Positions 30,253-40,727 of a DNA stretch of 57,736 nucleotides are shown piece after piece. Source of the DNA: Gammaproteobacteria bacterium (lineage in GTDB: Bacteria > Pseudomonadota > Gammaproteobacteria > Arenicellales > JAOTYS01); the NCBI GenBank assembly GCA_029861795.1, contig JAOTYS010000001.1, positions 1-57,736 on the forward strand, read 5' to 3'. Within the stretch, counting starts at the first letter, position 1; the number at the start of each line of letters is the position of its first letter. The notes beneath the pieces were generated by a model. The model was not told the DNA's origin. It did not search any database and worked only from the letters and a program-made list of their open reading frames with translations. The position numbers and the translations under genes were made by a program.

Positions 30253-32541
30253 TTAAACCCGACGCAGGATCTGTAGGAATTCCTCGGCGTTGCGATACCC
30301 ATACAAGCGTAACGATTGTCGCTCGCGCCCATCGGCGTCAAAGAACAACATAGCGGGAGGACCGTATACACCAAATCGGTCTTTAGTGTCGCGGGTTGTA
30401 GGGTTGGTCGGGTCGGTCACGTCTACCTGAAGCAGTATGAATCGGCTGGTCATCTCGCGGTGTACTGCAGGATCGCTAAAAGTGTTGCGTTCCATCCGCA
30501 CGCACTCGAAACACCAGTCCGCGTAATAGTCCAGAATCACCGGCCTGCCGGTGGATTGGGCCAATGCCAGCTGACGGTCAAGCTCCGCTAAGGAAACTAC
30601 CCTTTGGAACAATTGCGAGCGCGCGGCAGAGACGTTTGCCGAAGGTCCCTCATCGGTAAGCAAGAGACCACCATTAGTAAAATTCAGCGGAAGTGGCCTG
30701 AGAATGTCTCGGCTACCGGCAATGCCGCCGATCAGGGCAAAGATCCCCCAGATTAGCATCACTGTGCCCACACCTTTCCACAGATATCGCCAGTTGCTTG
30801 CGCCCTTGGGCACGGCTTGAGTGGCGCCGAGATAGACTGCCGAAATGATCAATAGTCCGGCCCATAGTAGCAGCACCGGCACATTTGGTAAGGCCCCCAG
30901 AATGTAGATGGAAACGGCTAGTAGCAGGACACCGAAGGCCTGCTTAACGTAGGTCAGCCACGGTCCGGCCTTAGGCAGCAAAAATCCCGCACCTATACCT
31001 ACGGCAATTAGGATCACGCCCATGCCCAATGCCATCGAAAACATGATCATCGCACCCAGATAGGGATCGGCTTTAGCGATAGCGACGCCCAGAGCGGAGA
31101 TCAGAAGCGGTGACACGCAAGCTCCGACAATTAAAGCCGCCATCATCCCGATGACGAATGTCCCCGCCAAGGCGCCACCACCGATCCGTTGAGTCTTTTG
31201 TGCAAGACGCGACTGTATAAATGAGGGCACCTGTATGTCATACAGTCCGAACATCGAAAGCGCCATTAAAGCCAGCATGGCGCTAGCGGTTCCGATCGCC
31301 CAGGGGTTCTGAAAGTACGCTTGCAGTTGGTCGCCAGTGGCACCCGCCACTGCGCCTACTGCTGAATAAGTCACCGCAGTACCGAGCACATAGGCACTGG
31401 CAAGTAGGCCGCCTCGGCGCTTGCTCAGTGTTTCCCCACGGCCTGCGATGATGCTAGATAAGATGGGAATCATAGGAAGCACACAGGGTGTGAAGGTCAG
31501 CGCTAAGCCGATACCAAATGCAGCCAACACATAGGGCCAAAAACTCTGAGTTGTCGAGTCACCCCCGCTATCGCTGTTAGCCGATCCAGCAGCCTGTGCA
31601 ATGGGCAGGATTACATCAATAACCTTGTTGACCGGTGGGTAGCAGATTCCTTGCTCGGCGCACCCCTGGTAGGTTGCAGAAACGCTCAAGCGCCCGCCCG
31701 CCGACTCCGAGCTTGCTAGGGGTAGTGTTACCGAGGTGTCTTCGATGTACACTTGGCTTGTGCCGAAGTAGTCGTCGTGCTTCTCTACCCCATCCGGGAG
31801 GGTGAAGTCCAACACCGTCACACCCGGTGTGTTGCTCTCGAACTTTGTCTTGTCCCGATATAGATAGTAGCCGTCTGCGACGGTGATCCGCGCTAGTAGG
31901 GTATTGGTACCGTCAATCCCAACGGTGACCTTGAACGCCTCATCCACGTCCAGGAAATCTTGATTAGTGGATCCCCCCAACAACTCCTGTAAAGAGGCGA
32001 GTGAGTCGAAGCGCTGCACATCGGCGCTGAGCTGACTTGCGACTGGTTGCAGCCCCTGCATTGAGAGTGCGACGGTGTGTGTGATTGGGGGGTAGCACAC
32101 ACCCACGGGCTCATTGCATCCTTGGCCGCTGGCGTGTACCACGAAATCCGTTTGCTCAGTCGCGGCACCAACCACCGGGAGAATGACGCTTAGTGTCCCT
32201 TCATATGTAGCCGTTTCACCGAAGAACTCGTCGTGCTTTACTTCCGCAGCCGGCCAGGTGACCTCTCCTATGGACAAACCCTGGCCCGCGATCTCAAACT
32301 GGTAGCGATCTCGGTACATGTAATACCCCTGCGCAATCTCCCAGCGCGCCTGTATCTGATCCGCAGAAACCATCGTGGCAGAAAACGCAAATGCATCCGC
32401 TGCATCCATTAGGTTATCTGCTTGCTGCAGGCTGGCTACATCAGGCAAGGTGTCTTGCTGAGCAGTCAAGGCATTCGGGCTGAGTCCGGCGACTACCAGG
32501 CTCAATAAACTCATTGCCGCTGCTCTGCTCAGTCTTGGCAT
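30253..32541 (-). CDS. dsbD: Thiol:disulfide interchange protein DsbD with two N-terminal alpha domains
   Basis: Moves electrons from cytoplasmic thioredoxin to the periplasm; about 762 residues against 565 in E. coli. After a signal peptide there are two successive DsbD-alpha domains. Each keeps the cap-loop motif (KHDEFFG near 105; KHDDYFG near 258) and a redox Cys pair in QGCNEPVGVCYPP (Cys142/149) and QGCAEQGICYPP (Cys294/300). The membrane domain has its Cys in TPCVLPM (353) and GACVSPL (475), and the C-terminal thioredoxin-like domain has WCFEC (677/680). The start is ATG 32541, eight bases after GGAG, overlapping the end of cutA by 13 bases. Confidence 0.93.
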   Translation of the reverse strand: MPRLSRAAAMSLLSLVVAGLSPNALTAQQDTLPDVASLQQADNLMDAADAFAFSATMVSADQIQARWEIAQGYYMYRDRYQFEIAGQGLSIGEVTWPAAEVKHDEFFGETATYEGTLSVILPVVGAATEQTDFVVHASGQGCNEPVGVCYPPITHTVALSMQGLQPVASQLSADVQRFDSLASLQELLGGSTNQDFLDVDEAFKVTVGIDGTNTLLARITVADGYYLYRDKTKFESNTPGVTVLDFTLPDGVEKHDDYFGTSQVYIEDTSVTLPLASSESAGGRLSVSATYQGCAEQGICYPPVNKVIDVILPIAQAAGSANSDSGGDSTTQSFWPYVLAAFGIGLALTFTPCVLPMIPILSSIIAGRGETLSKRRGGLLASAYVLGTAVTYSAVGAVAGATGDQLQAYFQNPWAIGTASAMLALMALSMFGLYDIQVPSFIQSRLAQKTQRIGGGALAGTFVIGMMAALIVGACVSPLLISALGVAIAKADPYLGAMIMFSMALGMGVILIAVGIGAGFLLPKAGPWLTYVKQAFGVLLLAVSIYILGALPNVPVLLLWAGLLIISAVYLGATQAVPKGASNWRYLWKGVGTVMLIWGIFALIGGIAGSRDILRPLPLNFTNGGLLLTDEGPSANVSAARSQLFQRVVSLAELDRQLALAQSTGRPVILDYYADWCFECVRMERNTFSDPAVHREMTSRFILLQVDVTDPTNPTTRDTKDRFGVYGPPAMLFFDADGRERQSLRLYGYRNAEEFLQILRRV

Positions 32542-32867
32542 GAAAGCCACTCCAGATATTCCTCTAACCCTGCGGCAATTGGGACCGCCACAATGGCTGG
32601 AAGTTCGTAGGGGTGTGCGCGGATGCGTTGTTCAATTTGCGAGTATTTCTTGGTGCGCGCCTTAATGACGACCAGACGCTCTTGAGCGCTATGTAGTTTT
32701 CCCTGCCATTTGTAGGTAGACCTGACTTCAGGCAGGACGTTCACAGCGCCCGCGTGACCCTCGGTCACCAATGCCCTTGCAATTCTCTGCGCGTTATCCA
32801 GCGTGGGGCAGTTGGTGAATATGATCTGCCAACCCGTGGGATTACCATTGGATGCGGTTTTGTCCAT
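32529..32867 (-). CDS. cutA: Divalent-cation tolerance protein CutA
   Basis: Small trimeric protein of the CutA1 family, 112 residues from the ATG at 32867, matching the usual length. NVLPEVRSTYKWQGKLHSAQERLVVIKAR and HPYELPAIVAVPIAAGLEEYLEWL are family hallmarks. One of the Cys residues often found in CutA is replaced by the GHAGAVNV stretch. Frame and ATGs continue upstream to 32930, but the extra residues are not family-like. The cutA-dsbD pairing is known in gammaproteobacteria. Confidence 0.9.
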   Translation of the reverse strand: MDKTASNGNPTGWQIIFTNCPTLDNAQRIARALVTEGHAGAVNVLPEVRSTYKWQGKLHSAQERLVVIKARTKKYSQIEQRIRAHPYELPAIVAVPIAAGLEEYLEWLSCQD

Positions 32868-32978
32868 GTTGCCCCAAAGTATCTTTGAAGTGAAGGATAG
32901 ACTCATGTCTTCAAGGATTCCCCTCCACATAGGGGTTGCATTGCCTCTAACCGACTCGATATTGTCAGTATATCCCTA

Positions 32979-33180
32979 CAGCCTGTTGAAAAACCCTCAT
33001 GCGGCACGATACTGCGTTAACCATCGGCCCAAAATGCGGGGCCGCGATGTGGCAAACTATCTGTATACTGCGGTTGTTGGACAGGATGTCCAAATGCCGT
33101 GGAGCCCAGGGATGGGCGGGAGCGGCATTCGCCGCTGTTTGCCTCGTCTTGCACTCGTCTGAGACTTTTTCAACAGGCTG
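32979..33180. mobile_element. MITE-like element with 15-bp terminal inverted repeats and CCTA duplication
   Basis: A 202-bp segment starts with CAGCCTGTTGAAAAA and ends with its exact reverse complement. Inside the perfect 15 bp, both ends continue with a degenerate CTCA. The element is flanked on both sides by CCTA (32975-32978 and 33181-33184), consistent with a 4-bp target duplication. It contains an inner hairpin, TTGGACA-GGA-TGTCCAA (33077-33093). It has no convincing transposase frame, so it must have been mobilised by an element elsewhere. The right end lies 41 bases before fxsA. Confidence 0.8.
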
Positions 33181-33221
33181 CCTATATTATCTGTCGGCCT
33201 GAACACCGGTCGAGATCGCCA

Positions 33222-33668
33222 ATGAGAATATTTCCACTGCTGTTAGCTGCATTCCTGCTGGTACCACTGGTTGAAATCTATGTGTTGCTAAAAGTCGGCG
33301 GCGCTATCGGTGCAGGCTGGACTATTTTCCTGGTGGTGTTTACCGCCGTCCTTGGGGCGTTTCTGGTCAGGGCTCAGGGATTCTCGACCTATCTGCGGGT
33401 CCAGCAGAGTATACAGCGCCAACAAATGCCGGCTATGGAGCTATTGGAGGGTTTAGTCTTATTGGTCGCTGGCGCCTTGTTGTTGACTCCGGGATTCGTC
33501 ACAGATGCCCTCGGCTTCGCCTGTCTGACACCGCCGCTACGCCGCAGGGTGATTGGTCATGCGCTGCGACACTGGGTGAGCGGCGACCTGCCTGGGGCCA
33601 CTCCTGCCCGTTCCTCCAGCCACGATAAACGCACCATGGATGGCGAATTCCGACGGTTGGATGACTGA
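33222..33668 (+). CDS. fxsA: FxsA family membrane protein
   Basis: 148 residues. Opens with LLLAAFLLVPLVEIYVLLKVGGAIGA and contains ELLEGLVLLVAGALLLTPGFVTDALGF, the two diagnostic blocks of FxsA, a small inner-membrane protein whose overproduction in E. coli relieves exclusion of phage T7 by the F plasmid. The C-terminus is hydrophilic. It lies directly upstream of groES, the same linkage seen in many gammaproteobacteria. The frame is open upstream into the MITE, but the family start is the ATG at 33222. Confidence 0.9.
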   Translation: MRIFPLLLAAFLLVPLVEIYVLLKVGGAIGAGWTIFLVVFTAVLGAFLVRAQGFSTYLRVQQSIQRQQMPAMELLEGLVLLVAGALLLTPGFVTDALGFACLTPPLRRRVIGHALRHWVSGDLPGATPARSSSHDKRTMDGEFRRLDD

Positions 33669-33681
33669 TTGACCCGGATAC

Positions 33682-33709
33682 TTGACATTTGGCCGCTGAT
33701 CTATATTAT
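33682..33709 (+). promoter_or_regulatory. Sigma-70-type promoter of groESL
   Basis: TTGACA (33682-33687) and TATTAT (33704-33709) are separated by 16 bases. The promoter lies directly ahead of and touching the CIRCE operator, so a repressor on the operator would block initiation. No sigma-32-type box was recognised. Confidence 0.75.
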
Positions 33710-33735
33710 TAGCACTCACCAAGGACGAGTGCTAA
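33709..33735 (+). promoter_or_regulatory. CIRCE operator (HrcA binding site)
   Basis: TTAGCACTC, nine bases, then GAGTGCTAA: a perfect match to the CIRCE consensus. HrcA binds this repeat and represses chaperone genes until GroEL becomes occupied by unfolded protein. hrcA itself is not in the window. Confidence 0.96.
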
Positions 33736-33787
33736 CAACTCCGTCCAATTGATATCACCCAACATTTTATAGAAGGAGACCGAGCGA

Positions 33788-34075
33788 ATGAAGATTCGTC
33801 CGCTTCACGACCGAGTGATCGTACGTCGCCTCGAAGACGACCGTACCAGCCCCGGTGGTATTGTCATCCCCGATACCGCTGCCGAGAAGCCTATGAAAGG
33901 CGAAATAATTGCGGCGGGTAATGGGAAAGTACAGGAGAACGGTGAAATCCGGCCGTTAGACGTCAAGGCTGGAGACAAGGTGCTTTTCGGGAAGTACTCC
34001 GGCACCGAAGTAAAAGTAGAAGGTGAAGACCTGCTAGTGATGCGCGAAGATGACATCATGGGCGTCATTGAGTGA
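33788..34075 (+). CDS. groES: Co-chaperonin GroES
   Basis: Heptameric lid of the GroEL folding chamber, 95 residues, usual length. [14 protein letters not shown], the mobile loop around [16 protein letters not shown] that contacts GroEL, and [14 protein letters not shown] at the end are canonical. A good AGAAGGAG ribosome site precedes the ATG. Preceded by a promoter and CIRCE operator and followed after 64 bases by groEL. Confidence 0.98.
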   Translation: MKIRPLHDRVIVRRLEDDRTSPGGIVIPDTAAEKPMKGEIIAAGNGKVQENGEIRPLDVKAGDKVLFGKYSGTEVKVEGEDLLVMREDDIMGVIE

Positions 34076-34109
34076 GCCCTTGCAGAGTCAGACACTTAAC
34101 CCAACCTGA

Positions 34110-35786
<1,677 letters not shown>

Positions 35787-35806
35787 CATCACCGCATGTC
35801 CCAGCG

Positions 35807-35834
35807 AAAGCCCCGCCTTCGCGGGGCTTTTTTT
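35807..35834 (+). terminator. Rho-independent terminator after groEL
   Basis: AAAGCCCCGC pairs perfectly with GCGGGGCTTT around a four-base loop, followed by a T-run. It lies between the convergent groEL and O-methyltransferase genes. Confidence 0.92.
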
Positions 35835-35859
35835 GGCCTACATAGAATGTTGTCTTAGC

Positions 35860-36498
35860 TTAGGGTTTCTTCATCGCAAGCATTACGCCGTCGCGCACGG
35901 TAAGCAACACGTGATCAACCCGCTCGTCATTATGAACTCGGTCATTAAACCGGACCAACGCATGGTCTGTCTGCTCTTTGGGTTCAAGCACCTTGCCAGA
36001 CCAAAGGACGTTGTCCGCCATTAGCAAACCACCCGCTCTAAGCAAAGGAATCACTGCGTCATAATAGGCACGGTAGTTTTCCTTATCTGCATCGATAAAC
36101 ACGAGATCAAATGGACCCGAGAGTGATGCGATAGTTTCCAAGGCGGGAGCGATCTTGATCTTCACCTTATGGCCATGGGGTGATCTTGCAAGGAACGATC
36201 GCGCCGTCTCAGTAGTGTCTTTATTAATGTCGCAGCTGATAATCTCTCCATCCTCTGGCATGGCTTCGGCCATAGTTAGCGCGGAGTATCCTGTAAACAA
36301 ACCGATCTCCAATACCCGTCGCGCGCCGCTCAGCCGAATCATCATTTTCAACAACGCGCCTTCGAGTCCACCGATTAACATTTCCCAATCTTTGCACTGA
36401 GCACGGGTATAAGACTCCAATTCCTGCAGCAAAGGTGACGGCGACATCGAATGTTCCGCCGCATATTGTTCAATATTTTTTTGGATTAACGGTATCAT
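35860..36498 (-). CDS. Class I SAM-dependent O-methyltransferase (catechol/caffeoyl-CoA type)
   Basis: 212 residues of the Methyltransf_3 family. VLEIGLFTGYSALTMAEAMP binds SAM, FDLVFIDADKENYRAYYDAV holds the metal-coordinating Asp residues, and MADNVLWSGKV follows with the family Asp-Asn pair. Enzymes of this family methylate hydroxyl groups of small aromatic or other molecules in a Mg2+-dependent way; the substrate here is unknown. It is divergent from glnE with about 60-80 bases between the starts and convergent with groEL. Confidence 0.9.
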   Translation of the reverse strand: MIPLIQKNIEQYAAEHSMSPSPLLQELESYTRAQCKDWEMLIGGLEGALLKMMIRLSGARRVLEIGLFTGYSALTMAEAMPEDGEIISCDINKDTTETARSFLARSPHGHKVKIKIAPALETIASLSGPFDLVFIDADKENYRAYYDAVIPLLRAGGLLMADNVLWSGKVLEPKEQTDHALVRFNDRVHNDERVDHVLLTVRDGVMLAMKKP

Positions 36499-36560
36499 CT
36501 GATTTAACCCCGAGGTGCTTTGGGTGGCAACAATATCAAGCCCTAACAGTTAAGGCGACG

Positions 36561-39476
36561 GTGACTACGAGTCAAATGCTGGGTGAACAGTCTCTCTCCC
36601 CTTGGATAAGCGAAGTACCGGAGCCACTTCGCCCACGGCTTCTGACTCGTTGGCGAGATTTTATCGCGGCGACTCCGGAATTCGAGCCCACGTCGGACCC
36701 GACCCCACAGTGGCTTTCACAGTTGCCGCGTGTATGGGCGTGCAGTGAATTTGTCGCTAATAGTTGCATCCGTCATCCTGAACTACTTGCTGATTTAGTA
36801 CAAAGCGGCGATCTGACTCGACCTCAACTTCCCGGCACAGTAACAAAAAAAGCCAGCGGTGTGTTGAGCGCCATCGGCGGCGATCACGACCTGATGAGTC
36901 GGATCAGGATGTTTCGCCGCTGCGAGATGGTCCGGCTGGCTTGGCGCGATCTATCGGGCGACGCGAATTTGCATGAGGTCATGGCCACCATGACAGAACT
37001 GGCCGATGCGTGTCTTCAGCTCGCACTCGACCATCTCTATCGCGAGGCCGTTGAGTCCTGGGGTGTTCCGATAGGAGCAGATATTCGGTCGGCCGTGCAA
37101 CTATCTGTGATCGCGTTGGGCAAGCTAGGCGGAGGTGAACTTAACTTTTCATCCGACGTGGACTTAATGTTTGCCTATGCCGACGAGGGACGCACTACCG
37201 GGAAACCGTCGATCAGTAATCACGAATTCTTCACACGTCTCGCGCGTCGAGTCATTAAGGTGATCGATGAGACCACCGAGGATGGCTTTGTTTTTCGTAT
37301 GGATTTGCGCCTTCGACCCAATGGCGAAAGTGGTCCGTTGGCGCTCTCTTTTGATGCCATGGAGCACTATTACCAGACCCACGGCCGTGACTGGGAGCGC
37401 TATGCCTTAATAAAGGCTCGAGCGAACGCTGGTGATACCGAGGCTGGGGAGGAGTTGCTCGCTCGACTTAGGCCTTTTGTTTATAGAAAGTACCTGGACT
37501 ACGGCGCCTTCGAGTCGATCCGCTCCATGAAGGCCCTGATCGAGGCAGAAATCAAGCGCAAGGGGATCGCAAATAACATCAAGGTGGGGTCCGGTGGTAT
37601 TCGAGAGATCGAGTTTATTGCTCAGAGTTTTCAGCTAACCCGTGGTGGGCGCGAACGCTTGTTACAAACTCCACGACTTTGCCAGGCACTTAGTCGCTTG
37701 GCCGAATTACGGATTCTGAGCGAGCACAAAACAACGCAACTCGCTGAGGCTTACCAGTACCTGCGTGCGGTAGAGCATCGTTTACAGATGGTCGCAGACG
37801 AGCAGAACCATACGCTTCCCAGCGATTCTATCGAGCAACAGCGACTCGCCTATGCAGTCGGCCACGACGACTGGCACTCTTTTCGCGCTGCCTTAAATGC
37901 GGTCATGGCCGGGGTTCATAGACAGTTTGAGGAGGTGTTCGCGATCCCTGAACACACACGATCTCATCCTCAGGAACAGGCCTTGACGGAGTTTTGGCTG
38001 GATGCAGGCGATCCGCAGCTCGCCAACGAGGCCCTTAGGCGTGTTGGCTTCGCAGATCCACAGGCCGCGGCGGGGCTGTTACACCGTTTACGCACAGGAC
38101 CAATGTACCGGGCGTACTCGACCTGGGCGCGTGAGAGATTGGATCGACTCATGCCTCGTCTGATTGTCGCGGTGGGACTCAGTAGTGATCCGATGATCGC
38201 CCTTACTCGTCTTATTGATCTGTTGCATTCCATCGGTCGTCGCGCGGCATACCTGGCTCTACTCGCCGAAAACCCCATGGTGTTGGATCAGCTAGTGAAG
38301 CTCGCGTGCGTCAGTCCATGGGTCAGCTCGTGGATCTGTCAACATCCGCTGCTGCTAGATGAACTGCTGTATCCGGCCTCCTCTTACCAACCTGCCGCGC
38401 CCGAGGAACTAGCCAGCGAATTTGCAAGACATCTTAACCAAACCCCCCCTGACGATTTGGAAGCGCAGATGGATATCCTACGCGAAGTTCGCCACGGACA
38501 CGTGCTGCGGGTGGCAGCCGCAGATTTGGCGGAAAGAATCGATGCGCAGCAAGTTGCGGCTCAGCTCAGTGCGGTCGCAGATGCCGCACTTAAGTATTCT
38601 TTAGCGGTGGCGCACAGAAGCTTGGACTCAAAACTTGCCGACAAAAAGGCAGGCCAAACACTTACACTTGAGGAACCGGGTTTCGCAGTGATCGCCTATG
38701 GGAAGCTGGGTAGCGAGGAGCTCGGCTACAATTCCGACCTCGACCTCATTTTTCTTTATGATACCGATGCGATTGCTGACCGCCGATCGGACACCTTGAG
38801 GACGATACCAGACAGCCAGTACGCGGTGCGTCTAGGACAGCGGTTGGTGCACGTCCTTACCACCCGCACGGCGGCCGGTAGCCTGTACGAAATCGATATG
38901 CGTTTGCGTCCCAGTGGCCGTTCAGGCCCACTGGTCACCGCTGTGGAGGCGTTCCAAAGTTATCAGCTGGAGCGCGCTTGGACCTGGGAGCATCAGGCGC
39001 TGGTGCGTGCTCGGGCTGTGACCGGGGATGACAGCTTAGGCAGGCAGTTTGAACAAATAAGACGCAGCATACTGTGTCAGCACCGCGACCCGGAGACTCT
39101 ACGCAAAGATGTGGCTGAGATGCGATCGAAGATGATGTCCTCGCACGTATCTCGAGTAGAAGGTTTTGATGTTAAGCATGACCACGGAGGTATTGTTGAT
39201 ATCGAGTTTATAGTTCAATATTACGTGCTACTTAGGGCCGCTGATCACCCGGAAATAACGCGCTACAGAAGCACGATAAAACTACTGGAAGCACTCGCGG
39301 AAGTCGGTGTTCTGAGCGAGCGGACAATGAGGACGGTGCGTGATATCTATCGTCGTTATCTCGCTGCCGAGCATCACCTTCAACTCGCCGATCAATCAGT
39401 TTTGGTCGAACACGGTGAGTTCGCGAAACTACGCCACGAGATAGCGCAGGCATGGGATAACACGTTCAATGGCTAG
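36561..39476 (+). CDS. glnE: Bifunctional glutamine synthetase adenylyltransferase/deadenylase GlnE
   Basis: Controls glutamine synthetase by attaching or removing AMP; about 971 residues. Two nucleotidyltransferase halves are visible: GGGELNFSSDVDLMF near residue 195 (deadenylation domain) and LGYNSDLDLIFLYD near residue 720 (adenylylation domain), each followed by an RLRP(N/S)G(E/R)SGPL motif. I choose the GTG at 36561, five bases after AAGG; an ATG at 36576 is an alternative. The frame is open further upstream, but that part overlaps the divergent methyltransferase gene and is not GlnE-like. Confidence 0.95.
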   Translation: MTTSQMLGEQSLSPWISEVPEPLRPRLLTRWRDFIAATPEFEPTSDPTPQWLSQLPRVWACSEFVANSCIRHPELLADLVQSGDLTRPQLPGTVTKKASGVLSAIGGDHDLMSRIRMFRRCEMVRLAWRDLSGDANLHEVMATMTELADACLQLALDHLYREAVESWGVPIGADIRSAVQLSVIALGKLGGGELNFSSDVDLMFAYADEGRTTGKPSISNHEFFTRLARRVIKVIDETTEDGFVFRMDLRLRPNGESGPLALSFDAMEHYYQTHGRDWERYALIKARANAGDTEAGEELLARLRPFVYRKYLDYGAFESIRSMKALIEAEIKRKGIANNIKVGSGGIREIEFIAQSFQLTRGGRERLLQTPRLCQALSRLAELRILSEHKTTQLAEAYQYLRAVEHRLQMVADEQNHTLPSDSIEQQRLAYAVGHDDWHSFRAALNAVMAGVHRQFEEVFAIPEHTRSHPQEQALTEFWLDAGDPQLANEALRRVGFADPQAAAGLLHRLRTGPMYRAYSTWARERLDRLMPRLIVAVGLSSDPMIALTRLIDLLHSIGRRAAYLALLAENPMVLDQLVKLACVSPWVSSWICQHPLLLDELLYPASSYQPAAPEELASEFARHLNQTPPDDLEAQMDILREVRHGHVLRVAAADLAERIDAQQVAAQLSAVADAALKYSLAVAHRSLDSKLADKKAGQTLTLEEPGFAVIAYGKLGSEELGYNSDLDLIFLYDTDAIADRRSDTLRTIPDSQYAVRLGQRLVHVLTTRTAAGSLYEIDMRLRPSGRSGPLVTAVEAFQSYQLERAWTWEHQALVRARAVTGDDSLGRQFEQIRRSILCQHRDPETLRKDVAEMRSKMMSSHVSRVEGFDVKHDHGGIVDIEFIVQYYVLLRAADHPEITRYRSTIKLLEALAEVGVLSERTMRTVRDIYRRYLAAEHHLQLADQSVLVEHGEFAKLRHEIAQAWDNTFNG

Positions 39477-39547
39477 TGCGCGCGAAAGCTTTGGATGTAC
39501 GGGGAAAACGTGAAAATCAAAGTAATACCGGACGGGAGTTAGTTGAA

Positions 39548-40471
39548 ATGTCTTACGCGGACCGCGATGGAGTCATTTGGAGTGATGGTGAGTTAGTACC
39601 TTGGCGTGAGGCAACTGTGCATGTGTTGACTCATACTTTGCACTATGGGCTGGGTGTATTCGAAGGCGTACGTGCCTACAAGACCGACAGCGGCACAGCA
39701 ATCTTTCGTCTCGAAGATCACACCGACCGGCTGTTCCGTTCTGCTCACATTCTCAATATGAGTGTTCCGTTTGACAAAGATGCCCTCAACCAAGCGCAAC
39801 GAACCGTGGTGCGGGAGAATGGACTGGAAACAGCCTATATTCGTCCGATTGTCTTCTACGGCTCTGAAGGCATGGGGTTGCGTGCCGATAATCTGTCGAC
39901 ACATGTGATGATCGCTGCATGGGAGTGGGGAGCCTACCTCGGCGAGGAAGGCATGCAACGTGGTATCCGCGTGAGGACCTCTTCATACACCCGTCTTCAC
40001 GTGAACATCTCCATGTGTCGAGCAAAGGCCTGTGGTCACTACATCAACTCAATACTTGCTCTGCAAGAAGCTTTGTCTTGTGGTTATGATGAAGCACTGT
40101 TGCTGGATGCAGAGGGTTATGTGATGGAAGGGTCCGGGGAGAACATATTCATCGTGCGGAATGGCAAGGTATTTACCCCTGATCTCACTTCTGCCTTAGA
40201 AGGAATTACCCGGGATACCACTGTTCAACTTCTCAACGAGATGAATATCGAACTCGTTGAGAAACGCATCACTCGGGACGAGGTCTATATCGCTGACGAG
40301 GCCTTTTTTACAGGCACTGCCGCCGAGGTCACCCCGATTCGTGAGCTGGATGGGCGTGCCATTGGCACTGGCACGCGCGGTCCCATTACTGAGAAATTGC
40401 AAGCCGCGTATTTCGACCAAGTGCATGGCAGGAGAAACCAGCACCCAGAGTGGCTGGCTTTGGTTCGCTAA
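39548..40471 (+). CDS. ilvE: Branched-chain amino acid aminotransferase IlvE
   Basis: PLP enzyme of fold class IV that exchanges amino groups between glutamate and branched-chain 2-oxo acids; 307 residues from ATG 39548. THTLHYGLGVFEGVRAYKT, RAKACGHYINSILA with the PLP-binding Lys, DAEGYVMEGSGENIF and FFTGTAAEVTPI are family motifs. Follows glnE by 71 bases, as in Pseudomonas and relatives. Confidence 0.95.
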   Translation: MSYADRDGVIWSDGELVPWREATVHVLTHTLHYGLGVFEGVRAYKTDSGTAIFRLEDHTDRLFRSAHILNMSVPFDKDALNQAQRTVVRENGLETAYIRPIVFYGSEGMGLRADNLSTHVMIAAWEWGAYLGEEGMQRGIRVRTSSYTRLHVNISMCRAKACGHYINSILALQEALSCGYDEALLLDAEGYVMEGSGENIFIVRNGKVFTPDLTSALEGITRDTTVQLLNEMNIELVEKRITRDEVYIADEAFFTGTAAEVTPIRELDGRAIGTGTRGPITEKLQAAYFDQVHGRRNQHPEWLALVR

Positions 40472-40511
40472 TGGACGCCGTTGGGGTTGTAAATGGCATG
40501 AGGATTATCAT

Positions 40512-40727
40512 ATGAGTGAGCAAAACTCTGCTGGAGATGCAAACGGGGGTGATCGCACTCCGAATGCATATCGACAGCACGAAGTAACTGCCGACGATCT
40601 GCCACTGCATTGTCCGTTACCAGGCACGACCTTATGGAACTCTCACCCACGGGTGTATCTGCCCATCGAGGACACTGGAGAGGAACGTTGTCCTTACTGT
40701 GGCACGGTGTACGTTCTCAAGAAGTGA
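40512..40727 (+). CDS. Small zinc-finger (zf-CHCC) protein
   Basis: 71 residues. The C-terminal half shows the CHCC ligand set Cys34, His45, Cys60 and Cys63 (LHCPLPG, NSHPRVYL, ERCPYCGTVY), as in bacterial relatives of the complex I subunit NDUFS6. The N-terminus is hydrophilic and not conserved. Its stop codon overlaps the GTG start of waaF, so both are probably translated together. Function unknown. Confidence 0.85.
   Translation: MSEQNSAGDANGGDRTPNAYRQHEVTADDLPLHCPLPGTTLWNSHPRVYLPIEDTGEERCPYCGTVYVLKK

Noticed and set aside
33099..33221. N-terminal extension of fxsA into the MITE-like element
   Set aside because: The frame happens to be open through the inverted repeat, but FxsA proteins start at MRIFPLLL and the extension has no similarity to them.
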